Shown: in pieces, positions 9,015 to 17,985 of the stretch | Layout of the letters: each line of letters opens with the position of its first letter | How positions within the stretch are numbered: position 1 is the first letter of the stretch | NCBI RefSeq assembly: GCF_011297335.1 | Contig: NZ_JAAOTJ010000015.1 | Location: 86,948-150,947, forward strand | Direction: 5' to 3' | Origin: Catellatospora methionotrophica | Lineage (GTDB): Bacteria; Actinomycetota; Actinomycetes; Mycobacteriales; Micromonosporaceae | Length of the DNA stretch: 64,000 nt | Position numbers and translations under genes: made by a program | The notes under the pieces: model-generated | Seen by the model: the letters and a program-made list of their open reading frames with translations, nothing else | Databases searched by the model: none | Told to the model about the DNA's origin: nothing

Positions 9015-9800
9015 GTGACCGGAACTACAGACGGCAGGCAGCTCGCGGTGGAGGACGATTTCGGGTACGAGGGCCGGCGGCGGATCCGCATTCCGCTGCT
9101 GGAGCGGCTGCGCGGCCTGCCACTGGTGGCCACCGGAGTGTTCACCGCCGCGCTGATCCTGCTCATCCTCACCACCGTCCACCGGCCCGCGACGTGGAAC
9201 GACGCGCTGCCGTGGGACGACGAGCCGAGCGCCGCGCCCGTCGCCGCACCGGCGAACCCGGACGCACCGGTGGCGCACACCCCCGCCCCGCGTACGCCCG
9301 CCGCCCGGTCCTCGGCGAGCGCCTCCCCGTCGGCCGCGCCGTCGGGCACGGGTTCGCCGCCGTCACCGGCCGCCTCACCGGCACCGCCCCAGCAGCCCCC
9401 ACCGCCCGCGCCGCAGCGCACCGTGCGGCACGAGGCCGAGTCGGCGAGCCTGTCCCAGGCCCGTACGGCCAGCGACCACAGCGGCTACAGCGGCTCGGGT
9501 TTCGTCGACTACGACAACGCCTCCGGCAGCTTCCTGCAGTGGAGCGTGCCGGGCGCGGCCGGGACGGCGACCCTGCGGCTGCGTTTCGCCAACGCCAGTT
9601 GCTGCAGCCGCGCCATGGACATCAGCGTCAACGGCAGCACCGTGCTGCGCGACGTGCGGTTCGACGCGATGCGCAGCTGGGACGACTGGAACACCGTGAC
9701 GGTCACGGTGACCCTGATCGCGGGCACGAACACCGTCCGGGCCACCGCCACCAGCCGGGAGGGTGGCCCGAACGTCGACTACCTGGAAGTGGTCCAGTAG
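9015..9800 (+). CDS. Membrane-anchored carbohydrate-binding module protein (CBM6/35-like)
   Basis: A 261-residue type II membrane protein. A short cytoplasmic N-terminus precedes a transmembrane helix (about residues 36-56, LPLVATGVFTAALILLILTT), then a Pro/Ala/Ser-rich linker to about residue 138, then a beta-sandwich module. That module begins RHEAESASLSQA and continues GYSGSGFVDYDNASGSFLQW and ends GGPNVDYLEVV, the standard layout of CBM6/CBM35 modules (the E-A-E calcium-binding start and terminal D-Y-L-E). There is no catalytic domain, so it probably tethers the cell to glycans or scaffolds the wall. Start is GTG. It meets the quinone oxidoreductase gene tail to tail with a 1-bp gap. Confidence 0.8.
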   Translation: MTGTTDGRQLAVEDDFGYEGRRRIRIPLLERLRGLPLVATGVFTAALILLILTTVHRPATWNDALPWDDEPSAAPVAAPANPDAPVAHTPAPRTPAARSSASASPSAAPSGTGSPPSPAASPAPPQQPPPPAPQRTVRHEAESASLSQARTASDHSGYSGSGFVDYDNASGSFLQWSVPGAAGTATLRLRFANASCCSRAMDISVNGSTVLRDVRFDAMRSWDDWNTVTVTVTLIAGTNTVRATATSREGGPNVDYLEVVQ

Positions 9801-9801
9801 C

Positions 9802-10773
9802 TCACGGGATCAGCAGCAGCTTGCCCGTGGTGCGCCGCGAGGTCAGGTCGTCGTGCGCCCGCGCCGCCTCGGCCAGCGGGTAACGGCCGCCGATCGACAC
9901 GTGCAGGGTGCCCGCGTCGACCTGGGACAGCACGTCGGTGGCCCGTTCCAGCAGCTCCTGCCGGGTGACCACGAAGTCGCCGAGCGTCGGGCGGGTCAGC
10001 ACCGCCGAACCGGCCGCCATCAGCCGCAGCGGGTCCACCGGGGGCACCGGGCCGCTGGCCGCGCCGTACAGGGCCAGCACGCCGCGGCGGCGCAGGGAGG
10101 CCAGGCTCGCGTCGAACGTGGACGCGCCGACGCCGTCGTAGACCGCGGCCACGCCCTCGCCGCCGGTCAGCGCGCGCACCCGGTCCGCCAGGTCGTCGAC
10201 CTGGTCGTAGCGGATGACCTCGGCCGCGCCCGCGACCCGGGCCTGGTGCTCCTTGGCCTCGGTGGACACCGTGCCGATGACCCGGCCGCCCAGGTGCGTG
10301 ACGAGCTGGGTCAGCAGCAGCCCCATGCCGCCCGCGGCGGCGTGCACGAGCACGGTGTCACCGGCCCGCACCTGGTAGACGTCGTGGGTCAGGAAGTGCG
10401 CGGTCATGCCCTGCAGCAGCACCGCCGCCGCGGTCTCGTCGGACACGCCGTCGGGCAGCGGCACGAGCCGGTCCACGGGCACCGCCGCGGCCTGCGCGTA
10501 CGCGCCGGGGACCATGACCCAGCCGACCCGGTCGCCGACCGCCGTCCCGGTCACCTCCGAGCCGACCGCGACGACCCGGCCCGCCGCCTCCACGCCGGGC
10601 GTGAACGGCAGGGGCGTCGGGTAGCGGCCCATCCGGTGGTACACGTCGATGAAGTTGACGCCCGTCGCGGCGATCTCCACGACCGCCTGGCCGGGTCCGG
10701 GCACGGGCAGCTCGGCGTCGGTGGGGGTGAGCACGTCGGCGTCGCCGTACTGCGTGATCTGAACAGCCTCCAT
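9802..10773 (-). CDS. Quinone oxidoreductase-like zinc-less MDR alcohol dehydrogenase
   Basis: A 323-residue medium-chain dehydrogenase/reductase of the NADPH:quinone reductase (QOR) type. N-terminal GroES-like fold: GVNFIDVYHRMGRYPTPLPFTPGVEAAGRV; the NADPH-binding Rossmann motif is DTVLVHAAAGGMGLLLTQL (AxxGGxG). The Cys/His ligands of the zinc alcohol dehydrogenases are absent, as expected for QOR. Likely role is one- or two-electron reduction of quinones or reduction of enones. The ATG chosen gives MEAVQITQYGDADVL, which aligns with family N-termini; longer readings upstream are low-complexity and unsupported. Confidence 0.88.
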   Translation of the reverse strand: MEAVQITQYGDADVLTPTDAELPVPGPGQAVVEIAATGVNFIDVYHRMGRYPTPLPFTPGVEAAGRVVAVGSEVTGTAVGDRVGWVMVPGAYAQAAAVPVDRLVPLPDGVSDETAAAVLLQGMTAHFLTHDVYQVRAGDTVLVHAAAGGMGLLLTQLVTHLGGRVIGTVSTEAKEHQARVAGAAEVIRYDQVDDLADRVRALTGGEGVAAVYDGVGASTFDASLASLRRRGVLALYGAASGPVPPVDPLRLMAAGSAVLTRPTLGDFVVTRQELLERATDVLSQVDAGTLHVSIGGRYPLAEAARAHDDLTSRRTTGKLLLIP

Positions 10774-10871
10774 GCCCCGAGCCTGCCTCATCGGGGGCGG
10801 ATGCGGGGGCTGGGGCGCGTTCCCGGAGGGACAATGAGAGCTGCATCGCAGCGAGCGGGAGGGGGCGCGTG

Positions 10872-11147
10872 ATGAACACCGCGACGATGGCCAGGGCCTG
10901 GACGGTGGAGCTGCGGTATGAGGAGGACGCGGACCTGACCAGGGCTGTCGCGTACATGCGGCTGCCGTCGGGGCGGTTGCTGACCGCCGAGGGGCAGGCG
11001 CGGCGGCACCCGGTCGACCGGCCGCGGGCTTCCATCGGTGAGGAGATGGCGGGGGCGCGGGCGCTGTCCGGTCTGGCGCACCGGCTGCTGGAGGCGGCTG
11101 CTGACGAGGTCGAGGTGAATGTGCACGGGGGTGACCCGGCGGTCTAG
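10872..11147 (+). CDS. DUF1876 (dsRBD-fold) small protein
   Basis: A 91-residue actinobacterial protein matching my recall of the DUF1876 family, which is annotated as having a double-stranded-RNA-binding-like fold without a proven function. Typical features present: TWTVELRY-like strand (AWTVELRYEEDADLT), GRLLTAEGQARRHPVDRP and IGEEMAGARALSGLAHRLLEAAADEVE. A GGGAGG ribosome-binding site precedes tandem GTG-ATG codons; I take the ATG. It ends tail to tail with recQ, the two stop regions overlapping by 4 bp. Confidence 0.75.
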   Translation: MNTATMARAWTVELRYEEDADLTRAVAYMRLPSGRLLTAEGQARRHPVDRPRASIGEEMAGARALSGLAHRLLEAAADEVEVNVHGGDPAV

Positions 11148-13279
11148 GAGGTGGTGGCCAGGACCAGGGGGAGCACACCGGGAGCGCCTGCCTGGAGGAG
11201 CTGGCGGGCCACTATGGCCATGGTCCAGCCGGAGTCGAGCTGGTCGTCGACCAGGAGCACGGGGCCGGACAGGTGGCGGAGCCTCTCGGCCAGGTCCTCG
11301 GGGATGGCGAAGGCGTCGTGCAGGGCTTTGACGCGCTGGGCGCTGTTGGCTCTGGGCTGGTCGGGGGGCGGGCCGCCCGCGACGGTGCCGAGGTTGTCGA
11401 GGCGGCCGACGCGGGCCACGTGTTCGGCCACGCCGGTGATGAGGCGCGGGCGGGTGCGGGAGTTGATGGCGACCACGGCGGCGGGGCGGGTGGGCCAGGG
11501 GTCGGAGCCGTGTGACCAGTCCTTGAGGACTTCGATGAGTACGTTGAGCAGGTCCTGGGGCGGGGTGGTGTCGGGGCTGTCCACGGCCAGGAGTTCGCGC
11601 AGGCGGGTGCCCCAGCCGAGGTCGGAGAGGCGGCCCACGGCGCGGCCGGGGAGGGTCTGCTCGGCGGCTGGGATCTTGCCGGAGAGGGGCACGCCCGCTG
11701 CGGCGAGGCCGGTCGGCCACATCTTGCGGGGTTCGATCTGGACGCCGGGGCGGCCGAGGAAGGTGTGCGCGGCGTTGAGGGCGTCGGCGGAGACGTCGCT
11801 GGTGTAGGCGGGGCCCGCGCAGTTGTCACAGCGGCCGCAGCGGCGGGCCTCGGGGTCGTCGAGGGTGTGGCGGAGGAACTCCATGCGGCACCGGGTCGTG
11901 GTGGTGTAGTCGCGCATCGCGTCCTGTTCGGACTGCCGGGCCTTGGCGATGCGCGCGTAGCGCTCGGTGTCGTACGCCCAGGGCTGGCCGGTGGCCTCCC
12001 AGCCGCCGCGGACGCGTTTGACCGCGCCGTCGACGTCGAGGACCTTGAGCATCATCTCCAGGCGGTTGCGGCGCAGGTCGACCTGCACTTCGAGGGCCTG
12101 GGTCGACACGGGCCGCCCGGCGGCGCCGAGCACGTCGAGGACGCGGCGGACCTGGTCCTCGGGCGGGAAGGCGAGCGAGGCGAAGTAGCGCCAGATGGCG
12201 GCGTCCTCGGGGCCGGGCAGCAGCATCACGTCGGCCCCTGCCACGGCGCGGCCCGCGCGGCCGACCTGCTGGTAGTAGGCGATCGGCGAGGCGGGTGCGC
12301 CGAGGTGCACGACGAAGCCGAGGTCGGGTTTGTCGAAGCCCATGCCGAGGGCGGAGGTGGCGACCAGCGCCTTGAGTTTGTTGTCGAGCAGGTCCTGCTC
12401 GGCGGCGCGGCGGTCGGCGTCCTCGGCCTGGCCGGTGTACGCGGCCACGGCGTAGCCCCGTGCGGCCAGGAACTGGGCGGCCTCGTGCGCGGCGGCCACG
12501 GTCAGCGTGTAGACGATGCCGGAGCCGGGGATCTGGTCCAGGTGGTCGGCGAGCCAGGCCAGCCGGTGCGCGGGGCTGGGCAGCTGCAACGCGGCCAGCC
12601 GCAGCGACTCGCGGTCCAGCGGGCCGCGCAGCACCAGCGGCTGGTGTCCGGCCGTCTCGCCCGCGCCGAGCTGCTCGGCGACGTCGGTGGTGACGCGCTC
12701 GTTGGCGGTGGCGGTGGTGGCCAGCACCGGCGTGCCGGTGGGCAGCTCGGCGAGCATGGTGCGCAGCCGCCGGTAGTCGGGGCGGAAGTCGTGGCCCCAG
12801 TCGGAGACGCAGTGCGCCTCGTCGACCACGAGCAGCCCGGTCGTGGCGGCCAGGCGGGGCAGCACGCTGTCGCGGAAGTCGGGGTTGTTGAGCCGCTCAG
12901 GGCTGATCAGCAGCACGTCGACCGCGCCGTCGGCGATCTCGGCGGTGATCTGGTCCCAGTCCTCCAGGTTGGCCGAGTTGATGGTGCGGGCGTGGATGCC
13001 CGCGCGGGCCGCCGCGTCGACCTGGTTGCGCATCAGCGCCAGCAGCGGGGAGACGATCACCGTCGGGCCGTGGCCGCGTTCGCGCAGCAGGGCGGTGGCG
13101 ACGAAGTACACCGCGGACTTGCCCCAGCCGGTGCGCTGCACGCACAGCACCCGCCGGGCGTCGGCGACCAGCGCCTCGATCGCCCGCCACTGGTCCGGCC
13201 GCAGCTCGGCGTGTTCGCCCGCGAGCCGCCGTAGCACCGTTTCGGCACGTTCGCGTAGTTCCGTCCTGTCGTCCGCCAT
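11144..13279 (-). CDS. recQ: RecQ-family DNA helicase with C-terminal PRTase-like domain
   Basis: A 711-residue superfamily 2 ATP-dependent 3'-5' DNA helicase for recombination and repair. Motif I QRTGWGKSAVY (unusual W for the common G), motif II VVDEAHCVSDWGHDFRPDY, motif V/VI TSALGMGFDKPD and QQVGRAGR. The RecQ zinc site is C-RMEF...C-GRC-DNC near residues 455-480. The distal 200 residues are not a standard HRDC; they end with LLVDDQLDSGWTM (about residues 676-687), which matches the PRPP-loop (VDD-x-x-D-S/T-G-x-T) of type I phosphoribosyltransferases such as ComF. The gene runs opposite to the F420 oxidoreductase with a 57-bp gap. Confidence 0.9.
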   Translation of the reverse strand: MADDRTELRERAETVLRRLAGEHAELRPDQWRAIEALVADARRVLCVQRTGWGKSAVYFVATALLRERGHGPTVIVSPLLALMRNQVDAAARAGIHARTINSANLEDWDQITAEIADGAVDVLLISPERLNNPDFRDSVLPRLAATTGLLVVDEAHCVSDWGHDFRPDYRRLRTMLAELPTGTPVLATTATANERVTTDVAEQLGAGETAGHQPLVLRGPLDRESLRLAALQLPSPAHRLAWLADHLDQIPGSGIVYTLTVAAAHEAAQFLAARGYAVAAYTGQAEDADRRAAEQDLLDNKLKALVATSALGMGFDKPDLGFVVHLGAPASPIAYYQQVGRAGRAVAGADVMLLPGPEDAAIWRYFASLAFPPEDQVRRVLDVLGAAGRPVSTQALEVQVDLRRNRLEMMLKVLDVDGAVKRVRGGWEATGQPWAYDTERYARIAKARQSEQDAMRDYTTTTRCRMEFLRHTLDDPEARRCGRCDNCAGPAYTSDVSADALNAAHTFLGRPGVQIEPRKMWPTGLAAAGVPLSGKIPAAEQTLPGRAVGRLSDLGWGTRLRELLAVDSPDTTPPQDLLNVLIEVLKDWSHGSDPWPTRPAAVVAINSRTRPRLITGVAEHVARVGRLDNLGTVAGGPPPDQPRANSAQRVKALHDAFAIPEDLAERLRHLSGPVLLVDDQLDSGWTMAIVARQLLQAGAPGVLPLVLATTS

Positions 13280-13336
13280 CCCGCAGTTCTACCAGCCGGG
13301 GGTGTCAGCCTGACCGCTGGCGGGTAATCAGGGCAA

Positions 13337-14296
13337 ATGACCAACATCGGATACACCCTCATGACCGAGCAGCGCGGGCCGCGCGAGCTGGTCGACGACG
13401 CGGTGCGCGCCGAGGCGGCCGGGTTCGACTTCGCGGTCTGCTCCGACCACTACTACCCGTGGCTGGACGAGCAGGGGCACGCCCCGTTCGCCTGGTCGGT
13501 GCTGGGCGCGGCCGCCCACGCCACGCAGCGGCTGCCGCTGGTCTCCTTCGTCACCTGCCCCACCATGCGGTATCACCCGACGGTGGTGGCGCAGATGGCG
13601 GCGACCATCGGCGTCATGTCGCAGGGGCGCTTCACGCTCGGGCTCGGTGCCGGGGAGAACCTGAACGAGCACGTCGTCGGCGCGTATCCGCACGCCACGC
13701 AGCGCCACGCGATGCTGTCCGAGGCGCTGGAGATCATCCGGCCGTTGCTGGCCGGTGAGGTCGTACACCACCTCGGCGAGTACTTCGAGGTGCCCGAGGC
13801 GCGGCTGTGGGACCTGCCGGACTCTCCGGTGCCGATCGGCGTCGCGGTGTCCGGTCCGTCCTCGATCCGGCTGGCCACCCGCCACGACGCGGCCCTGATC
13901 GCGACCGAGCCGAAACCCGAGCTGATCCGGCAGTACGCCGACGCGGGCGGCACCGGCCCGCGCTACGGGCAGGTCGCCATCTGCTGGGGACCGGACGCCG
14001 ACGCGTGCGCCCGGATCGCCCACGACCAGTTCCGCTGGTTCGACCTGGGCTGGGCGGTCAACGCCGAACTGCCGCATCCGCGCTCGTTCGCCGCGGCGAC
14101 GGCCGTGATGACCCCGGCGATGGTCGCCGAGAAGATCTCGTGCGGGCCGGACGTGGACAGGCACGTCGCCGCCGTACGCGAGTTCGTCGACGCGGGGTTC
14201 ACCGACGTGGCGCTCGTCCAGATCGGCGGCGACAGCCAGCCCGACTTCCTCGACTTCGCCGAGAAGCAGCTCCTGCCCGCCCTGGCCGGCGTGTAG
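13337..14296 (+). CDS. F420-dependent LLM-class oxidoreductase
   Basis: A 319-residue TIM-barrel luciferase-like monooxygenase-family enzyme, of the subgroup related to F420-dependent glucose-6-phosphate dehydrogenase. Supporting segments: IGYTLMTEQ, DFAVCSDHYYPWLDEQGHAPFAWSVLGA, LVSFVTCPTMRYHPTVVAQMAAT and GRFTLGLGAGENLNEHVVG, all hallmark positions around the deazaflavin phosphate and isoalloxazine sites. It should transfer hydride between F420 and an unknown substrate. The start fits the family N-terminus; TAATCA lies 6 nt upstream but only loosely fits a leaderless -10. It ends 7 bp from the convergent FAD enzyme gene. Confidence 0.87.
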   Translation: MTNIGYTLMTEQRGPRELVDDAVRAEAAGFDFAVCSDHYYPWLDEQGHAPFAWSVLGAAAHATQRLPLVSFVTCPTMRYHPTVVAQMAATIGVMSQGRFTLGLGAGENLNEHVVGAYPHATQRHAMLSEALEIIRPLLAGEVVHHLGEYFEVPEARLWDLPDSPVPIGVAVSGPSSIRLATRHDAALIATEPKPELIRQYADAGGTGPRYGQVAICWGPDADACARIAHDQFRWFDLGWAVNAELPHPRSFAAATAVMTPAMVAEKISCGPDVDRHVAAVREFVDAGFTDVALVQIGGDSQPDFLDFAEKQLLPALAGV

Positions 14297-14303
14297 CGGC
14301 GGG

Positions 14304-15656
14304 TCAGGGGCGGCGGGCGCCGGGGGCGCGCCGGGCCAGGCGCAGGACGCGCAGGATCATCGCGGGTTTGCGCAGGACGCCGGGTGGGGTCAGCAGGTGC
14401 TGGACGGCCGTGAAGACGCGGCGGATCTCGGGGTCGGTCTGGGCGGCGAGCTGGATGCGGCGGGAGTAGGCGTTGCGCAGGGCGATGCCGCGCGGGCGTA
14501 CGCCCTGGGTCTGCGGGTAGGCGAAGTCGCCGCCCGCGGCGAACCCCCACGGCGTGGCGAGGATGTGCGCCGTCTCCTGGTACTGGTCGGCGGCGAGGGC
14601 TGCGGTGGCCGCGCCGTGCGCGTCGAGCTGCCTGCCCAGGGCCTGGGCCTCCAGCGCCGCACAGGTCATGCCCTGGCCGTAGATCGGATTGAAGCTGCAG
14701 ATCGCGTCGCCGAGCGCCAGGTAGCCGGCGGGATAGGCGGTCAGGTCCTCGAAGTGGCGGCGGCGGTTGGACGGGAACGTGAACGAGACGGCCTCGGTGA
14801 CCGGCTCGCACCGGTCGATCAGGTCGGCGATGCCGGGGTGGGGCAGGCTGCGGGCGTGCGCGGCGAACGCGGCCGGGTCGCCGGGGGCGGGGAAGTCGCC
14901 GTGCCAGCCGCCCATCGACACCAGCCAGCGGCCGTCCTCGATCGGCAGGGCCAGCCCGACCCGGGTCTCGTCCGGCGCGGCGGGCAGCACGAACACCGCG
15001 GTGGCCCCGGGCAGGTCGCCGGGCTTGCGGCGCAGGAGGCGGGTGGTGTACCCGACCCCGATCTTGATCTCGGTGACCGCCGGGGCGGCGAAGCCCAGCT
15101 CGGCCAGCCAGCGGTCGGAGCGGCCGCCCCGGCCCGAGCAGTCGACCGTCAGCGCGCACGGCAGCGTCTCGCCGCCGTCCAGCACCACGCCGGTGACCGT
15201 GCCGTCCGCGCCCGCCAGCCCGGAGACCGCGACCCCGGCCCGGATCTCGACGTTGGGCAGCGCCGCCACCCGGCTCCGGATGGTGTGCTCCAGCAGCGGG
15301 CGGCTGAAGGCCAGCAGGGTGATGCCGGTCGGCGACTTCGCCCAGACGCTGCCGTACCGGTAGGTGATCATCTCGGTGCCCGGTTCGAACGGCACCGCGC
15401 CCGCCCCGACCAGCTCGTCGACCAGGCCCTCGAACAGCTCGCCGAGCGCCCGCTGCCCGGCCGCGAGCAGCACCGCACCGTGGTTGCCCTGCGGGACCCC
15501 GCGTCGCGGCACCGCCGACGCGGGCAGCTCGTCCCGGTCCAGCACCACCACCCGGTCGTACCGGTCGGCCAGCACCCGCGCGGCGCACAGTCCTGCGATC
15601 CCGGCTCCGATCACGACGGCGGTGGACGTGGACATACGGGGTGCGCTCTCGGTCAT
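14304..15656 (-). CDS. FAD-dependent oxidoreductase (aromatic hydroxylase / halogenase-like superfamily)
   Basis: A 450-residue group A flavoprotein. The N-terminal FAD dinucleotide site is VVIGAGIAGLCAARVLADRYDRVVVLDRDE with the GxGxxG and terminal acidic residue; the second FAD motif is ALGDAICSFNPIYGQGMTCAALEAQAL (GD motif). PRRGVPQGNHGAVLLAAGQRALGELF resembles the epoxidase/hydroxylase relatives found near natural-product genes. Length is normal. I chose ATG 15656 (MTESAPRMSTSTAVV); the ATG 21 bp further in is equally possible. Substrate unknown. Confidence 0.82.
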   Translation of the reverse strand: MTESAPRMSTSTAVVIGAGIAGLCAARVLADRYDRVVVLDRDELPASAVPRRGVPQGNHGAVLLAAGQRALGELFEGLVDELVGAGAVPFEPGTEMITYRYGSVWAKSPTGITLLAFSRPLLEHTIRSRVAALPNVEIRAGVAVSGLAGADGTVTGVVLDGGETLPCALTVDCSGRGGRSDRWLAELGFAAPAVTEIKIGVGYTTRLLRRKPGDLPGATAVFVLPAAPDETRVGLALPIEDGRWLVSMGGWHGDFPAPGDPAAFAAHARSLPHPGIADLIDRCEPVTEAVSFTFPSNRRRHFEDLTAYPAGYLALGDAICSFNPIYGQGMTCAALEAQALGRQLDAHGAATAALAADQYQETAHILATPWGFAAGGDFAYPQTQGVRPRGIALRNAYSRRIQLAAQTDPEIRRVFTAVQHLLTPPGVLRKPAMILRVLRLARRAPGARRP

Positions 15657-15774
15657 CCGTCCATCTTCGACGGCACCGGCCAAGATCGCTGACCGGGGTG
15701 GCGGCTCCGGTCATGGATGTGACTAATTCCCGCCAGGCCTAACGATCAACAGCGATCGATACTAGGGTGCTGGT

Positions 15775-16449
15775 GTGTCCTCATCCGCCGTGGTGTTGCT
15801 GGGCGGGCTGCCGTTCACGCTGCTCGCGGTTCTGTTCCTGGGCCTGCTGGCGCAGGCGCAGCACCGCCGCGACGGCGTGCGCCCGGCCCGGCTCAGCGCA
15901 TCCGCCCGCGAGAAGCTGACCGTCGAGGTGCGCGAGCTGGAGGAGGTCGCCGCCGAGGTGCTGGAGGCGGCCCGGACCGCGGTGCTGCTGGCCGAACGCA
16001 CCGCCGCCGAGCTGGCCGCCGCCGAGGCCGAGCGCGACGTCGCCTGGCAGGCCCACCTGGACGCCGCGCAGGTGTTGGAGAAGGCGGCCGAGGCACTGCC
16101 GCCCGAGCCCGCCGAGGCGGTGAGCTCCGCGGAGAACCTGCGCGAGGTCTCCCGTGCCGCCCGCGCGGCCTACAAGCGCGGCGACCTGTCCATGGAGCAG
16201 TTGCGCGCGGTGTGGCAGCGGGTCGACGGCTGGGACCAGTCCCGCCAGGACCACTCGCACGAGCTGTCCCGCCTGCGCGCCGAGGACGCCGAGGCGGCCC
16301 GCCTCTACCACGTCGCGGCCTCCCGGGCCCGCCACGCCCGCCGCGCCGCCGAGGTGGCCCGGGTCTCCTCGCACGCCCTCACCCAGGAGGCGGCCGACGC
16401 CGCGTACGAGGCCCAGGTGATCCAGACCGCCCTGCGCGGCCGGGGCTGA
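15775..16449 (+). CDS. Single-pass membrane coiled-coil hypothetical protein
   Basis: A 224-residue protein with an N-terminal transmembrane helix (about residues 5-26, AVVLLGGLPFTLLAVLFLGLLAQ) followed by a long charged Ala/Glu/Arg-rich helical region (for example EVRELEEVAAEVLEAARTAV, LAAAEAERDVAWQAHLD) predicted to form a coiled coil in the cytoplasm. No catalytic motif. The GTG start is supported by TAGGGT six bases upstream (15763-15768), a leaderless layout. It is followed 38 bp later by a DUF6158-like gene. I do not recognise a characterised relative. Confidence 0.7.
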   Translation: MSSSAVVLLGGLPFTLLAVLFLGLLAQAQHRRDGVRPARLSASAREKLTVEVRELEEVAAEVLEAARTAVLLAERTAAELAAAEAERDVAWQAHLDAAQVLEKAAEALPPEPAEAVSSAENLREVSRAARAAYKRGDLSMEQLRAVWQRVDGWDQSRQDHSHELSRLRAEDAEAARLYHVAASRARHARRAAEVARVSSHALTQEAADAAYEAQVIQTALRGRG

Positions 16450-16487
16450 CCCGATTGAAGCCGCCGTGTCGCGGGTACTCCCCCAGG

Positions 16488-16763
16488 ATGCGCGACTACG
16501 ACGAAGTGGTGGAGGTCTACACCTGGCAGCAGGAGCCGGAATCCGGCACGGGCGTGCCCGCCGCCGACCTCGCCGACGAGGACCTGTTCCGCGAGCTGGC
16601 GGCGCTGCACCGCACCCGCCACGCCACCCTGCGCCACGGCTCCGACGCCGCCCTGTCCCACCACACCGACCGCCTGGTCGAACTGGAGGCCGACTACCTC
16701 AGGCGCTTCCCGGACCGCGAGATCGACCCCGAACGCCTGCGCTCCGGCGCCCGTGCCCGCTGA
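16488..16763 (+). CDS. DUF6158-like small protein
   Basis: A 91-residue hydrophilic protein. The central segment LADEDLFRELAALHRTRHATLRHGSDAALSHHTDRLVELEADYLRRFPDREIDPERLR matches, from memory, the actinobacterial DUF6158 family, which has no known function. The region is His/Arg/Glu rich and helical, with no membrane segment. The ATG gives MRDYDEVVEVYTWQQE, a plausible N-terminus; TACTCC lies six bases upstream and only partly fits a leaderless -10. Confidence 0.65.
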   Translation: MRDYDEVVEVYTWQQEPESGTGVPAADLADEDLFRELAALHRTRHATLRHGSDAALSHHTDRLVELEADYLRRFPDREIDPERLRSGARAR

Positions 16764-16825
16764 CCGGGTGTGGGCTGGGTTACGGGGGTTCGGGGCGGTG
16801 GGGTCGGGCGTGAGATTCTTGGGGC

Positions 16826-17953
16826 GTGACTGCGACGTTGATGCTCGGGCGCTACCCCGTTGATCCGCCGGTGGTGCTCGCGCCGATGGCGGGCATCACC
16901 AATGTCGCGTTTCGGCAGCTCTGTCGTGAACAGGGGGCCGGGATCTACGTGTGCGAGATGATCACGACGGTCGCGCTCGCGGTACGCAACCCGAAGACCG
17001 AGAAGATGATCGAGTTCGCGCCGGACGAGCACCCGCGCAGCATCCAGCTGTACGGCGTCGACCCGGAGATCACCGCCAAGGCCGTACGCCGGGTGGTGGA
17101 CGAGAACCTGGCCGATCACATCGACCTCAACTTCGGGTGCAGCGTCAAGAAGATCACGAGCAAGGGCGGCGGCTCGGCGATCCCGTGGAAGCGCCGCCTG
17201 TTCGGCGCGATCATCAAGGCCGCCGTCGACACGGCCGCGCCCGCGGGCATCCCGGTGACCATCAAGATGCGCAAGGGCATCGACGACGACCACCTGACGT
17301 ACGTCGAAGCCGGTCTGATCGCCCAGGAGGCCGGGGTGAAGTGGGTGGCCCTGCACGCCCGCACCGCCGCCCAGCGCTACTCCGGCGAGGCCGACTGGGA
17401 GTCGATCGCCACCCTCAAGCAGGCCCTCGACGTGCCCGTGCTCGGCAACGGCGACATCTGGGAGGCCGACGACGCGCTGCGCATGGTGGCCGAGACCGGC
17501 TGCGACGGCGTCGTGGTGGGCCGGGGCTGCCTGGGCCGCCCGTGGCTGTTCGCCGACCTGGCCGCCGCGTTCGGCGGCCGCCCCGAGCGGGTCATGCCCG
17601 ACCTGGGCGAGGTCGCGCAGGTGATGCGCCGCCACGCCGAACTGCTGGTGCACTGGTGGGGCGCCGAGCGCGAGGCCGTCACCGACTTCCGCAAGCACGT
17701 CGCCTGGTATCTCAAGGGCTTCCCGGTCGGCTCCGAGCTGCGCCGCTCGATGGCCATGGCGTCCTCGCTGATGGAGCTCGACGACCTGCTCGGCAAGCTC
17801 GACCCCGACGCCCCGTTCCCGGTCGCCAACCTGGGCCAGCCCCGCGGCCGCACCAACTCCCCCGCCAAGGTCGTCCTGCCCTACGGCTGGCTCGACGACC
17901 GCGACTCCCAAGCCGTTCCCGAGGACGCCGAACACGACGACTCCGGCGGCTGA
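16826..17953 (+). CDS. dusB: tRNA-dihydrouridine synthase (DusB-type)
   Basis: A 375-residue flavoenzyme that reduces uridines in the tRNA D-loop using NADPH and FMN. Diagnostic segments: VVLAPMAGITNVAFRQLCREQGAG (FMN site), DLNFGCSVKKITSKGGGSAI with the catalytic acid cysteine in GCSVKK, the Lys/Arg FMN-phosphate ligands in VTIKMRKGID and VALHARTAAQRYSG, and NGDIWEADDALRMVAETGCDGVVVGRGCLGRPWLF. The C-terminal helical tRNA-binding domain has DFRKHVAWYLKG. Length is typical. GTG start. Downstream lies a long bidirectional hairpin. Confidence 0.93.
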   Translation: MTATLMLGRYPVDPPVVLAPMAGITNVAFRQLCREQGAGIYVCEMITTVALAVRNPKTEKMIEFAPDEHPRSIQLYGVDPEITAKAVRRVVDENLADHIDLNFGCSVKKITSKGGGSAIPWKRRLFGAIIKAAVDTAAPAGIPVTIKMRKGIDDDHLTYVEAGLIAQEAGVKWVALHARTAAQRYSGEADWESIATLKQALDVPVLGNGDIWEADDALRMVAETGCDGVVVGRGCLGRPWLFADLAAAFGGRPERVMPDLGEVAQVMRRHAELLVHWWGAEREAVTDFRKHVAWYLKGFPVGSELRRSMAMASSLMELDDLLGKLDPDAPFPVANLGQPRGRTNSPAKVVLPYGWLDDRDSQAVPEDAEHDDSGG

Positions 17954-17985
17954 CCCCGCCTCCCAGCGTCCCGGCTCCCCCAGCC

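Noticed and set aside
14397..15692. Plus-strand open frame of 431 codons opposite the FAD enzyme
   Set aside because: No recognisable domain, while the minus strand encodes a clear GxGxxG flavoprotein.
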